NCBI GenBank assembly: GCA_034509755.1
Contig: CM067550.1
Coordinates: 13,261,001 to 13,325,000 of the forward strand
DNA length: 64,000 nt
Reading direction: 5' to 3'
Origin: Anisodus tanguticus
Lineage: Eukaryota; Streptophyta; Magnoliopsida; Solanales; Solanaceae
Within the stretch, counting starts at the first letter, position 1. The number at the start of each line of letters is the position of its first letter. Positions 23,285 through 33,691 of the stretch are shown here, piece by piece. The translations under genes were made by a program, and so were the position numbers. The notes below the pieces were generated by a model. The model made no database searches. It was not told the origin of the DNA and saw only the letters and a program-made list of their open reading frames with translations.

Positions 23285-24397
23285 TGTTAGAAATTTACTA
23301 ATGTGGAATTAAGTTTATCCCATTATTTATGACTCGAACAATTGGGCCCCGCACGTCGGAAATATCGTTTCCACACACGTGCAATCTTAGTGCCAAGTAT
23401 CGTAAATTTTGTTAATGAAAGAGATATTGGTACGTAAGTAAAATGTTTAGAATGATGGATGGTTATTGGATAAATAACAAGTGTTCCACGTTGGTAAACG
23501 AAGGAAGGATTATGTGAAGTGTAAGATGGAACGGGTCAGAAAGGGCCGCGAAGCCGAGAAGGGCCGCGGTGCCTCCCGGACTGGGCCGCAGTGCCGGAGC
23601 GCCGCGACGCTAAATGTTGCAGCACCGCGACGCTAAATGTTGCAGCGCCGCGGCGCTTCTCAGGCAGTGTTTGCTCGACGGAAGTCCAAAAGTTTGGCTG
23701 ATTATGGAGAGGTTTTGGAGCATTAACTTGGCATTTTTTCCTCCATAACTCAGCCATTATTTGGCTGCATTAGTTGGTGGTTTAAAAGGTCATTACATGA
23801 CATTTAAATGACCATTACATGGGCACTTGAAGAGGTCATCTTGCACACCTATAAATTGAGGCCTTTGACTCAATTCTATGGAAGAACATATATGAACATA
23901 TGAACATAAAAACAAGTTCACAACACCACAAAGAGATCAGATTTCTGATATCAATCCTTCTCTTAGCAATCTTCATTATTCGTGTTCTTCACTGAAATCA
24001 TTTGTGTAGGCTTTGCACACTTGATAGTTTGTTGTTTTATCTTGGGAGACTATTGTCCACACGTTCGTAAAGCCTATATACGGGGGCAATCTTGTCTTAA
24101 AGACAGAGAGCCATCTCTCGACTCAGCCGGTGGTGTTGTGGTTTATCTAATTGGTTGCTAAGTGTTTCAGGTGTTAACTTAACAGACGAAGGACTCTAAC
24201 CATTCGGATTCTCAGCGGATCTACAAGCCACAAGTGTAGCAGTTCATGTTCTTATATTTCCGAATACAAGATCCATATTTGAAGTTCCAATTCAAGATCA
24301 AGAGATTGACAACTTATTGTTGTAATCTATATTGTTTATCCTTTCGATCATTGTAATAGTTATTTACTATTTTCGTACGTGCTTTACATATCCAACA
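23285..24397 (+). mobile_element. Solo LTR, family with conserved leader core, copy A
   Basis: 1113 bp, begins tgttagaaatttact and ends tatccaaca, flanked by a perfect 5-bp duplication caatt (23280-23284 and 24398-24402). TATA box tataaa at 23850. A GC-rich tandem segment ('cgccgcgacgctaaatgttgcag' type) lies at about 23545-23670 in the U3 part. The conserved hairpin core lies at 24041-24127. There is no internal domain, so it is a solo LTR left by LTR-LTR recombination. Confidence 0.93.
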
Positions 24398-25454
24398 CAA
24401 TTTTATTCTTATTTTAAAGTAGATAAAAAAAATTAAATGAAAGCGAAGATTTTTGGTCTCTTAAGTGTCTTTCCCGGTGACAGAGAGTAAAATTATCATT
24501 ATATTTATTTAATTTTTTACTTCTTCTTTCAAGTGTAATATCACTTTAAGGGAATGTAGTTTTTTTTTAACCAGTTGAGGCTCTCCATTCACCACCCTCA
24601 TAGGGATGGTCTACATAATTCATAACTACTCCTCTTGTTATTACAAATTGCTTATCTAGTCGACACTTAGATCTTATTCTACCCAAATTTTCTGATTCAC
24701 CCTTACATTTTCACTTTCAGACTGTTGCTGAGGAGTTTTGAATATCAAACAGACCTCAACACTATAGGTGTTCATGTTTCAGCTTGAATTGATTTGTGTT
24801 TAAAATCAAAGATCAAATCAATTTAGTAGATTTGTCAACTGTTAAAACCAAGCTAAGTATATATATTTATCGATTTGGTTGTTATCCGTTTGATTCGATT
24901 CGATTTGATTTTTTTAGAAATCTAATTAGGGTTGTGCATAATTCGGATATTATTCAAGAATTCGAACTGATTCATGCTATTCAGATGATTGGATTTTGGA
25001 TATTTTGGTTTGAATATGGGTTTACATTTTTTTAACTTTGAATATAGGGATCGGATACGGATTGTTACAATTTTAAACCAATCTGATCGAAATCCGAATA
25101 ATATGGATACATATAAAAGGTTACACTTTTATTTTAGGTTATTGGACATTTATTTGGGATTTCAGTTGACTTTATTGATGATTGCAGTTTATTTTGTTAA
25201 TGATTTTATTTAATGAACTTTATTAAATATTGGTTGATAAAGATTATAAACTAGGTGTTGGGATGTTGGCATGCTGCAACAGTGTTATAAGCATCTTAAT
25301 AAGGTATACAATCCGATTCGAAAATCTAAAATGTTTATATGAATCAAACATCAAAAATCAGATTTGATCCGAAGTTAATTTGGATTGAATTCGGATTGCA
25401 TTTTACAACATTTGAAATCCGAAATGTGTCCGATCCCATCCGATCGATGAACAA
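24398..25454. other. Intergenic, probably old repeat remnants
   Basis: AT-rich. At 24930-25450 are repeated 'attcggat' and 'tccgaa' motifs, which resemble subterminal regions of hAT-type MITEs, but I could not fix the ends. No gene. Confidence 0.35.
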
Positions 25455-25690
25455 TAAGTGTTTTTGAATATTATCAAAAGCAATATTTCAGAAGCTGAAA
25501 AAAATACTTTTCCCGAGGAACACTTTTGAAATCTTGGTCAAACATAAATTACTACTCTAATATTGCACAAATATTTTTCAAAATTAATTAGCCAAACACA
25601 AAATATTATTATTCAGAAATACTCTTTCCAAAAGCACAAGCATTCTTTGAAAATTTGGCTAATATGCTATTATTCTTAGGTATGTCATCT
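25455..25690. repeat. Dispersed repeat, copy 1 (see 42200-42545)
   Basis: Shares with 42200-42545 the order 'aacacttttgaaa', 'cttgg', 'actctaatattgca', 'ttttcaaa', 'ccaaacacaaa', 'ttccaaaagcaca'. The two copies are clearly related but diverged. Probably a MITE family; the ends are not defined. Confidence 0.5.
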
Positions 25691-26103
25691 CATGTTGGAT
25701 TCGATACAAGATAATACGGAAATTACAATATTACCCTATAAATAAATAGCAATCAAATACACTATAAAATATTAGTACTAAATTTTGTACTTTATATCAG
25801 TAAATAATTTTGAGATAATTTATACCATAATTATGGTATTATATTTATACGACACTATACACGAGATAATAATTTCAAAATAAAATGACAGAAGAACACA
25901 TTTTGCCTTCGCCGAAGTTTTTTAAGAATAACGACCTTAAAATTGGAAATAAAATCTTATCTCATTTTATTCAATTTACATTAAATATATATGTTGTATT
26001 ATATCCCCGCGTATTTTATTTTTATTCAAAAATTAAAAATTTATCAACAAAAATATATTCGCTAAATAATTATGTCATTATAATTCCGGAGTAACTTGTC
26101 CCC

Positions 26104-26144
26104 AACCAAACAACTCCTTAGGAGTCGTAAGGAGTTGTTTGGTT
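26104..26144. repeat. Perfect 17-bp hairpin at a MITE end
   Basis: aaccaaacaactcctta (26104-26120) and taaggagttgtttggtt (26128-26144) are exact complements with a 7-nt loop (ggagtcg). The right arm is the terminus of the MITE starting at 26128; the left arm is the same terminus inverted. Confidence 0.85.
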
Positions 26145-27045
26145 CGCATACTAAGTTATCCTAAGATTATATTCCTTGAACTAATTTATCCCTCTTAGGA
26201 GGTGGGATAAAGTAACACTAAGTTTGATAGGATTAGATTTATACTTTGTTGTTTGAAGATAAAAATTTATCCCAAAATAAATTTATATCTTCAACCAAAC
26301 AAAATATAAATTTAATACTAAATTTAGATTGCGTTTAATCCCAAAATTAGTAGATTAGTAGGCGTTTGGTCATAGGATATAGGGCTCAAATTTAAATTTT
26401 TGCTTTGAAATCATAGTTTGTTTATGAAATTGGACTAAAACTTCAACTTTAACTTCAAATCTCAAATTCTTCAAAAAAAAAAAAAAAAAAAAAAAAATTC
26501 AAGTTGTGATTTTAATTTTTTTTGAATTATAAACTGATCCACAAGTTCATATTTCATAAAAAAGACCCATCATTTTAAATTTGGCAAAAACAAATCTATG
26601 CTCGACGTGAAGAGATTGTTTGTGCCATATGAGATGATTATATTAAAGAATAGCTAGTTACTACTATTGTTGATTTATTGGACTAGTGAATCTTTGTAAA
26701 ATTATGTGTATTTGAAAGTTTATAATAGCATGTAATCGCAAACATTTATTTATAAAATGAACATGGAGATATATGATTGATTAATGAGGTGCCTCAGGAT
26801 ATTTCGATACCTTGTTATGAACTATTGATTGCTCAATTAGTAAAATTGTACAAGAGTTGTGAAATTTTGATAGTTTTCACAAATTATGAGGTTTTCATAT
26901 TTATGAGAAAAAATAAAACTTAAAAAATCCAAGTTGTATGTCCAAAAAAAAATTCAACTTCAAATCAATAAATTCAAATCACGTCCAAATAAACTCTTAG
27001 TCCTGAAATAACACATCTTTATCACATGAACCAAACGATCCCTTA
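26128..27045. mobile_element. MITE with TTTGGTTC-type ends, interrupted
   Basis: The left end taaggagttgtttggttcgc and the right end (complement) taagggatcgtttggttcat are good inverted repeats. A second MITE (26357-27000) lies inside, so the outer element is only about 275 bp. Confidence 0.65.
26357..27000. mobile_element. MITE with TAGTAGGCGTTTGG ends, nested
   Basis: The left end tagtaggcgtttggtcat and the right end (complement) ctaagagtttatttggacgt form diverged inverted repeats. Related to the foldback element at 15092-15826. Includes an A-tract at 26475-26498. Confidence 0.6.
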
Positions 27046-27767
27046 AAATTGAGTTGAATTGGACCCATGAGCGTAGCCCACGCCAACTCCATGTAGTGTC
27101 AATTGTCAAGTGAAAATTGGAATTACTTAAGCTCTATTTTAGCAGTTGTATTTGTAGGCCTAGAAAAATAAAGTAATTTCTTAGATTAAGCTCTCAAGGC
27201 TTTGAAATTAGAATTGACTATTCTTAATTAATACACATGCTACATGTGATGTGGGAGACTGTCTGTTTCCCTACAAACCTCGGTCTTTTGTTTTCGGATT
27301 TCTAGGTGAATACTTTTTATGCAATTAATAGCAAAGACCAGTTGCACTATTTTCTTTCCTTTATTTATCAGTTCAAGAATTAAACTATTAGTCTTTGACA
27401 GCAAAACACTCCAAACATGCCTATAATCTAATATAGTCCTTTGTATCCCTCAAATGAGAATCCCAAACTCTTATCTTCTTTAACAGTGAAGCTTCCACTA
27501 CTGTTAGCAAATTTAGGGACCTTTTCTCTGATTCTCCAATTCTCCATGCTATTAAAGTGTTAATTAATACTAGTATAATTAACTTTCTTTACAAAAAGAA
27601 GATCAAGATGATAGGAGGGGGGTGGCAGGGTGCAAAGTTATCTACTTAACATATCATAATTTATTAGTCTCTGTCGTTTCATGTCATACAATATAAGTCA
27701 AATTTTAAAATCATAAAATGATTTAACTACTTTACGAAAAATAAAAATTAGATGTTCTAACTATCGG
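27046..27767. other. Intergenic, nothing recognised
   Basis: AT-rich spacer. No supported gene or element. Confidence 0.4.
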
Positions 27768-29070
27768 TCTAAAATACTAGGGTTGCTATTATAGGATATG
27801 ATTGATTATATCCAAAAATCCATATTCAGAGTCTAAAGTTTCATCTATGTGTTAGCCAAAGCTATAATAGAAACATTAAATCCTCGAATGTGTTCGAAGA
27901 ACTAACATAAAGAGTGAAAGGGAAGATGGATAAATAGAAAAATTATGCAAAATATGTTGGAAATTTGCCTTTGGTGGGGAGGTTGCGTCCACCCATATTT
28001 AATGACTTAAACACTATGGTTCCGCATGTTGGAGGCTTTGTCTCTTCACACGTGCATAATCTACTAAGTGAGTAGATGACCGTAGGGCCAAGGATCGTCA
28101 AATTTCGTTAAGAAATGAAAGAGATATTGATCCACGGAGTAAGGTGTTTGAGACAAGAAAATATGGTGTGGGACAAATCTACCACATCGGTGGGAAAAGA
28201 AAAAAATTATTCTTTTTATAAGCCTAAAAAATGGATAAGGATTTGGGACCCCAAGGGGTAACCCATGTGTTTGAAGGAGGGAGGACCTAGGTGTGCTTGG
28301 GTTCGACCCTAAGCCCACATGCGCGCCGCAGCTGCCTGTCCGGTCGGGTCTTGGGTCTCGGGTCTCGGGCTACTTCTAATATTATCTTTTGGACCCCAAA
28401 CTATTTAGTATTTACAGTTTGGTCCCTGGAGTTTCAGGAAGCAGCCAGAAAGCCAACAATTTTGGCATTAAACTTCTGAAACGTTTTGCACTTACTACAA
28501 AACGTACAAAACGTTTATCGCCATGAATACCCATGATTACACCTCTTAAAGGGCCTCTTAATCACCTCTCCTCCTCCTAAACACTATATAAACTTCTGAA
28601 ACAGATTTGAGGTATATAATATAGAATAAGAGAGAGGATGAAAAACAAGAGAAAATCTATCCAAAATTGAGCAACAAAAAATAGAAACTCTTCCTTCCTT
28701 TTTCCTCTAAATCAGCAAGTCATTTTGTGTTCGTTTTCTTCGTCAGAATCAACCTATTTGCTTTGTAGTGTTGATTAGTTGTTGTTTTACCTTGAGAGAC
28801 TATTGCCCACAAACGTAAAAGCATATATACGGGGAAATCTTGTCTTAAAGACAGAGAGTCATCTCTCGACTCAGCCACAGTTGTAACAATCCAGATTTAG
28901 TGTTTCTTGATTTCAGGTTATCAAGATTCAAGACTCAACAAGTTTGCGGCAATTCTGAATTTTGGTTCTTTGTTCATCATTTCGAACACTTGTAATATTT
29001 ATTTATTTTCCGTACTTCAATTATATCCAACAAAATAAGTAAACCAATCGAATTGAAGCATTCTTGATTG
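27768..29070. repeat. Local duplication, unit 1 (carries the solo LTR)
   Basis: Flanks of the LTR (27768-27954 and 29033-29070) match 29274-29545 step by step, including 'gattgatta', 'tccaaaaa', 'agagtc', 'gttcgaagaac', 'aattatgcaaaata' and 'agtaaac'. Unit 1 has the 1078-bp LTR; unit 2 does not. Confidence 0.85.
27955..29032 (+). mobile_element. Solo LTR, same family, copy B
   Basis: 1078 bp, begins tgttggaaatttgcc and ends atatccaaca, with a perfect duplication aaata (27950-27954 and 29033-29037). TATA-like tatataaac at about 28585. The conserved hairpin core lies at 28791-28875. Its U3 differs from copies A and C and is closer to the minus-strand copy at 61971. No internal domain. Confidence 0.95.
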
Positions 29071-29273
29071 GCCGTAGTATTTATATGGATCGATTGGGGA
29101 ACGGTTAGTGTAACCACAACTAATATTAGGGGAGGAGAGATATTGTTAATCACGGTTTGGACGAACCTAATAATTATGATGACTATGGATTCGATGGTAA
29201 CATTAAAACTCATAACTAAACTCTAAATTTTGGCTCTGGCTCTAACTATAATTAGATGTTCTAATCCATTGGT

Positions 29274-29372
29274 TAGTTCTAAAGTACTAGGGATATAATA
29301 CGTTATAGGGTGTGATTGATTAATTCCAAAAAGTACATGTTTAGAGTCAAAAGTTTCATTTGTGTCAGTTGA

Positions 29373-29433
<61 letters not shown>

Positions 29434-29545
29434 TCTCGAATATGTTCGAAGAACCAACATAAAAAGTACAAGGAAAGATAGATAATCAAAAAAAGAATTA
29501 TGCAAAATAAGTAAACTAATCCAACTGAAACATTTTTTATTTATT
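29274..29545. repeat. Local duplication, unit 2 (empty-site paralog)
   Basis: Homologous to the flanks of copy B but uninterrupted at 'aattatgcaaaataagtaaac' (about 29497-29517), the sequence into which copy B inserted in unit 1. A (AAT)n expansion replaces part of the unit. Confidence 0.85.
29373..29432. repeat. (AAT)n microsatellite
   Basis: About 20 uninterrupted AAT units. The poly-Tyr or poly-Ile frames across it are artefacts. Confidence 0.95.
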
Positions 29546-30618
29546 AAGACAAAAAGATTCCCTTTAACCACAACTAGAAAGAAAGTCCGAACCAATAGAA
29601 CCAAATATAACAATTGGGCAATCTAGTGAATGCTGGAATGCTTATTAGTTGAAGATTAGTTATGAGGGTTGTCCAAATCCAAGCTAGTTGGCCAGCTAAA
29701 ATTTCAATCTTAAGACAAGTATTGTACTAAAAATGTAAATGCATATCCCACTAAATGAATATGCATTGTGGTCTCCCATTTTGTTCAACAAGAATGGCTG
29801 TCAATTGTTTAATCAATCATTTGGATTAGTTGGTAGTATCAATTAAAATTATAAGGAACATGCCTACTTTTGTACTTTGTCTTAGGAATTACATAAAATT
29901 TAATGCACCATGAAAAAGAAAATTCAGATGATTCCTAAGAGTAGGAATATATCAATTATTAGTACAGTGCCGGTATAAAAGTATATATAATCATACTTTT
30001 TTATAAAATAGTTGCATTTAATCTTATTATAAACACCAAACAATAATATGAGTCTCACATCTTAAACTTCAGAATATTTTCACTCTTCATGCAATTGTAT
30101 ACATGCGGCTTAAAGAGACTTTTACACTATAAGCAAGATACTTCAATACAATAAAAAGGTGGTCGGCAACAACCATCGAAGTATCAACAACTGATGAGTG
30201 GGATGGGACAATATCAGCTAGAATTTGTGTGAAAGAAAAGACAAAATCCTCAATTTTATGAAATTAATTTGAGATATATATATTTTGTGAAGAAACTATT
30301 TGTTATGTTCTACAAAGTATTAGTTATGGTAATAAGGAATAAGGATTCAATTTTAGTATATCTATATTTGGAAATTATCCCTAACTTATATCCTACCAAT
30401 TATATAGCAAAAGATATTGCAATATGTTGAGAGAGGATAGGGTCCATTTCTGGACGCCAAGTCTTTTTCCCAAAAAAAGTGCAAGAATGTGGCCATGACT
30501 GCAATTGTTACCATTATTAAAGCTTCCTAAGCATTCATTAAATTACATTCAATAACAACAAAAGTTCTGCTCATAATTGAAACAACGTTTTTTCCTTAAC
30601 AATTCCAAGACCAGCACT
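29546..30618. other. Intergenic, nothing recognised
   Basis: AT-rich, no gene supported on either strand. Confidence 0.4.
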
Positions 30619-31388
30619 TGTGCGCGCCCGTTTTTTACCCAACGGTCGTGACGCACGGGCTTTTCCTTGGAATTGATTAAAAATGCTTGAGGAGTCGCCA
30701 CCTAATTATTCTAAGGTAAATTAGGGCACCTAAATGTTTTAACACAAATGCTAAAAAAATGAACTCCGATTAATGGTCTGCGAAACTATGAAGTTCTAGG
30801 TAAATGTTATCTATTATCCTAAAGGGAAGGGGTTAGGCATCCTTTAAGATCCGCTAACTTGCGATTATCCGGTCAAACTTAAGTTAATTATTATTATAAA
30901 AAATGTATATTTAAAGTATAGAATCAAGAAAAAGATGTTGCAAAGTAGTTGATTTAAAAGATGCATTTTTGACAATGTAATAGATTTATTCTTTTCGAAA
31001 AGTATGCATGGTATCGTTTATAAAAATACTTGTAAAATTGATTTTTTGGATAAAACATGCATTTGTAAGACTAGTTTAAAATACATATAAACTTAATTTT
31101 TGACAAAGCATGCATTTTGTAAGGAAAATTGGTAAAATATATGCAAAATTGATTTTGGATAAAAGGGCATGTATTCGTATAAAATATACGTAAAGTATAC
31201 ATTTGTATAAAATATATGTAAAGTAGATTTTGGGAAAATAACATGCATTGGCATAACATTATTTATAAAATACATATAAAGTTATTTTTGGATAAAGGTA
31301 TGTATTTGTATAGCATTCTTTATAAGATACATATTTTATGCAGTTTGATAGTAAGGAGAAAAGTAAAATTTTATTTGTAATGTGAAGA
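30619..31388 (-). repeat. Ogre-like 3' LTR remnant
   Basis: Begins (plus strand) tgtgcgcgcccgtttttt and follows the right LTR to about 31388, then diverges abruptly into a minisatellite. It contains repeated 'atttgtataaaatatatgtaaagt' modules. Its U3 and polypurine tract appear lost. Confidence 0.8.
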
Positions 31389-31830
31389 TTGCATAGACTT
31401 TATACGCTTGTGACCAGCATGGGCTGAAATGTCCTCGTTGCATAGACGTAATGCAAAATGTCATTGTTGCATAGACGTGTTGTACATATGACGTCGTTGT
31501 ATGGACGTGTTGTGCAGATTACGTCGTTGTATAGACGTGTTGCTGATGACGTCGTTGTGTAGACGTAATACAGATGACGTCATTGTCTGGACGTAATGCT
31601 GATGTCATCATTGCATAGACGAAATGTAATGATGTCGTTGCATAGACATTATACGTTTGTGACCCGCATGGGTTGAAATGACGTCGTTGCATAGACGTTA
31701 TGCGTTTGTGACCCGCACAGGCTGAAATTGCGTCGTTGCATGGATGTTTGAGTTTGTAACCCGCATGGGCTGAAATGGCATCGTTGAATAGACGTAATGT
31801 ATTTGTGACCTTTATTCAAAGAAAACTTGT
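31389..31830. repeat. TGACGTC minisatellite
   Basis: About 14 imperfect units of 27-45 bp built on 'gacgtcgttgcatagacgt', some with an extra 'ttgtgacccgcatgggctgaaat'. Several units contain TGACGTC, and one the full palindrome TGACGTCA (31575-31582), the binding core for plant TGA-type bZIP factors. Lies between the LTR remnant and the pol end. Confidence 0.85.
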
Positions 31831-32671
31831 GAATTTTGGGGGGGGAGGGGGGTCGATTCGTATTGTCTTTGTAGCTTTGGCCCTTGATGCTTGCACGTCC
31901 TACTGGCTTGGACCTGTAGCCCATGTCTGGTTTCCAGTCTTGGCTAGTTGTTAATGAAAAATAATTTGTTGAAAATAATTTGCTTATAAGAAAGTATGCA
32001 TATTAATAAGAATTTATGTCGAGCTCTCGAATAGTGACATGCAGTGAAAAGAAGCAAACTTCTTATCCAAAATCCTTCTTCTGACTGAACACTTAGTTGG
32101 TCAATACTTTTCCATCTATCGGCGTCTTTTTGCAGTGAACCCTTAAAATTTGCCCCAGTTTCTGGTATGTGGGATGCCGAACTTCCAACTAGACAGACCG
32201 GGTCTTGTATAGGTTGCTCGCCTGTCCTATCAAGGCCATCAGATGAGCGTAGTTCGCTATATGCAAAATAAGGGAGAAAAAATCCTAATGGCGTGACCAA
32301 GGCCGACATAGGCCGCCTACGTATCCCAACAAGGGAATCAGGTCATAACGTAGTTCGTTACAAACAAAGGGGGTTGTAATGTTTTCTAACAATGGGATCG
32401 AAGCCGATGTGGCCGCATACGTATCCCGCCGAGGGAATTAGGTCATAACGTAGTTCATGTTACAAGTAAATGGGATTTTTGGTGAAATTTATGCTTTTAA
32501 AGAGACGGAACCCGTCATGGGTCCTTTGCATATCCCGCCAAGGGAGCGCAACTTTTACAACATAGAAAGATGCATTACATAGGAAAATTCCTAAATGTAG
32601 TATCTTTTCACCGCATCTGCGTTGATAACTTTTGGTCATACTTCACCGTCCATTTCTGCTAGAATTAGTGC
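31831..32671 (-). other. Ogre-like 3' untranslated internal region
   Basis: Between pol and the 3' LTR. Near 32295-32545 are three degenerate copies of a unit about 85 bp long with 'gccgcctacgtatccc', 'aagggaatcaggtcataacg' and 'tagttc'. No coding sequence. Confidence 0.5.
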
Positions 32672-33173
32672 TCATCCAGTTAGCATTCGGTGAACCATAT
32701 AAGGCCCTTGACAGTTAGGTGCGAATTTTCCTTTAGCTTCATCTTGGTGCGGCAATATGCGTTTTAACACCAACTGCCCCGATTTGAAAATCCTTGGTTT
32801 CACTTTCTTGTTGAAAGCTTTGGCCATTCTGTTCTGATAAAGTTGTCCGTGATAGACTGCGTTCATTCGCTTTTCACCAATCAACCTCTTCGTACTGATT
32901 CTGTATCTACTTGGCTTCGATAATTCTCAGAGAGGGTATTTCTACCTCTACTGGTAACACAACTTCTATGCCAGACCGAAAGATACGACGTTGCCTTAGT
33001 AGAAGTCTTGATTGTAGTGCGATAGCCCAAAATTGTAAAGGGCAAATGCTCGTTCCAGTGCTTGTAATTTCATTATTTGGACTTTGTTCGCTTGTTTTAT
33101 TACATGTCACATTCTCATTATCGACAGATTTATTAGTTTGCATGCTGAAAGAGAAAAGAAAACTATTAGACAA
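32672..33173 (-). pseudogene. pol: Gypsy integrase C-terminal fragment
   Basis: Minus-strand frames contain 'VLPVEVEIPSLR' (about 32980-32930) and then 'YHGQLYQNRMAKAFNKKV' and 'GQLVLKRILP' ending 'GPYMVHRM' near 32690. This matches the integrase C-terminus of Ty3-gypsy polyproteins. The two pieces are in different frames. Nothing upstream resembles the catalytic core, so it sits at a deletion junction. Confidence 0.75.
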
Positions 33174-33317
33174 AATTAATTTTTTCTTTAAATAGCAAAA
33201 GCAATGTGGATTTGTCGTTTAAGCTTTCAAAAGGTGGAGGCAAAACATATTAAATGCATAAAAGAGATTCAGGCCTCAATCTGAATCACATTATTTCAAA
33301 AAGTGCTAATACAATTT

Positions 33318-33566
33318 CTACCAAGCTTCCCAGAGAAACACGGCCGGGGCACATGTCCAATTTTCCAAAACATCTCCCTGTTCTGCATCCCAAATGGTTG
33401 GGTCTTCATCATAATCATCCAGAATCACATTGCATTCTGCTTCTTCTTCAATAATGAAAAGACTTTTGACTCCTTCCACGAGGTTGTCTGCATTGTCTTC
33501 CCCTAATTCCTGAGCAGCGCATGCCTTGACAAATGACTGATTCAGAGGTGGAATGGGCCTTGCCAA
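33318..33566 (-). pseudogene. pol: Ogre-like pol segment before RT
   Basis: An open frame of 82 codons, acidic, containing 'PTIWDAEQGDVLENW'. Similar acidic linkers precede the reverse transcriptase in Tat-lineage elements; I place it there from its position and character only. RT motifs do not follow. Confidence 0.45.
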
Positions 33567-33691
33567 GAGAGTGTTAGCCTAAATTCGGACTCCAAAGTCC
33601 CTAAAAACCTTTTTCTTCTTTTCGGACCGGCATGATAGTCCCTTCCAAATTGTACTCTTCATCGATGGTGATCTTGTTCACACTGGCAATA

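Noticed and set aside
23536..23757. 73-codon minus-strand frame, Arg/Ala-rich
   Set aside because: Also GC-rich LTR repeat in copy A; not conserved as protein between A and C.
24041..24127. Hammerhead ribozyme, as in plant retrozymes
   Set aside because: The CTGATGA and GAAA core boxes are absent from all six copies of the LTR core.
29365..29613. Open frames with poly-Tyr or poly-Ile
   Set aside because: They are translations of the (AAT)n microsatellite.
31389..31830. CRISPR-like array
   Set aside because: Units vary in length and sequence with no constant repeat and unique spacers; it is a eukaryotic minisatellite.
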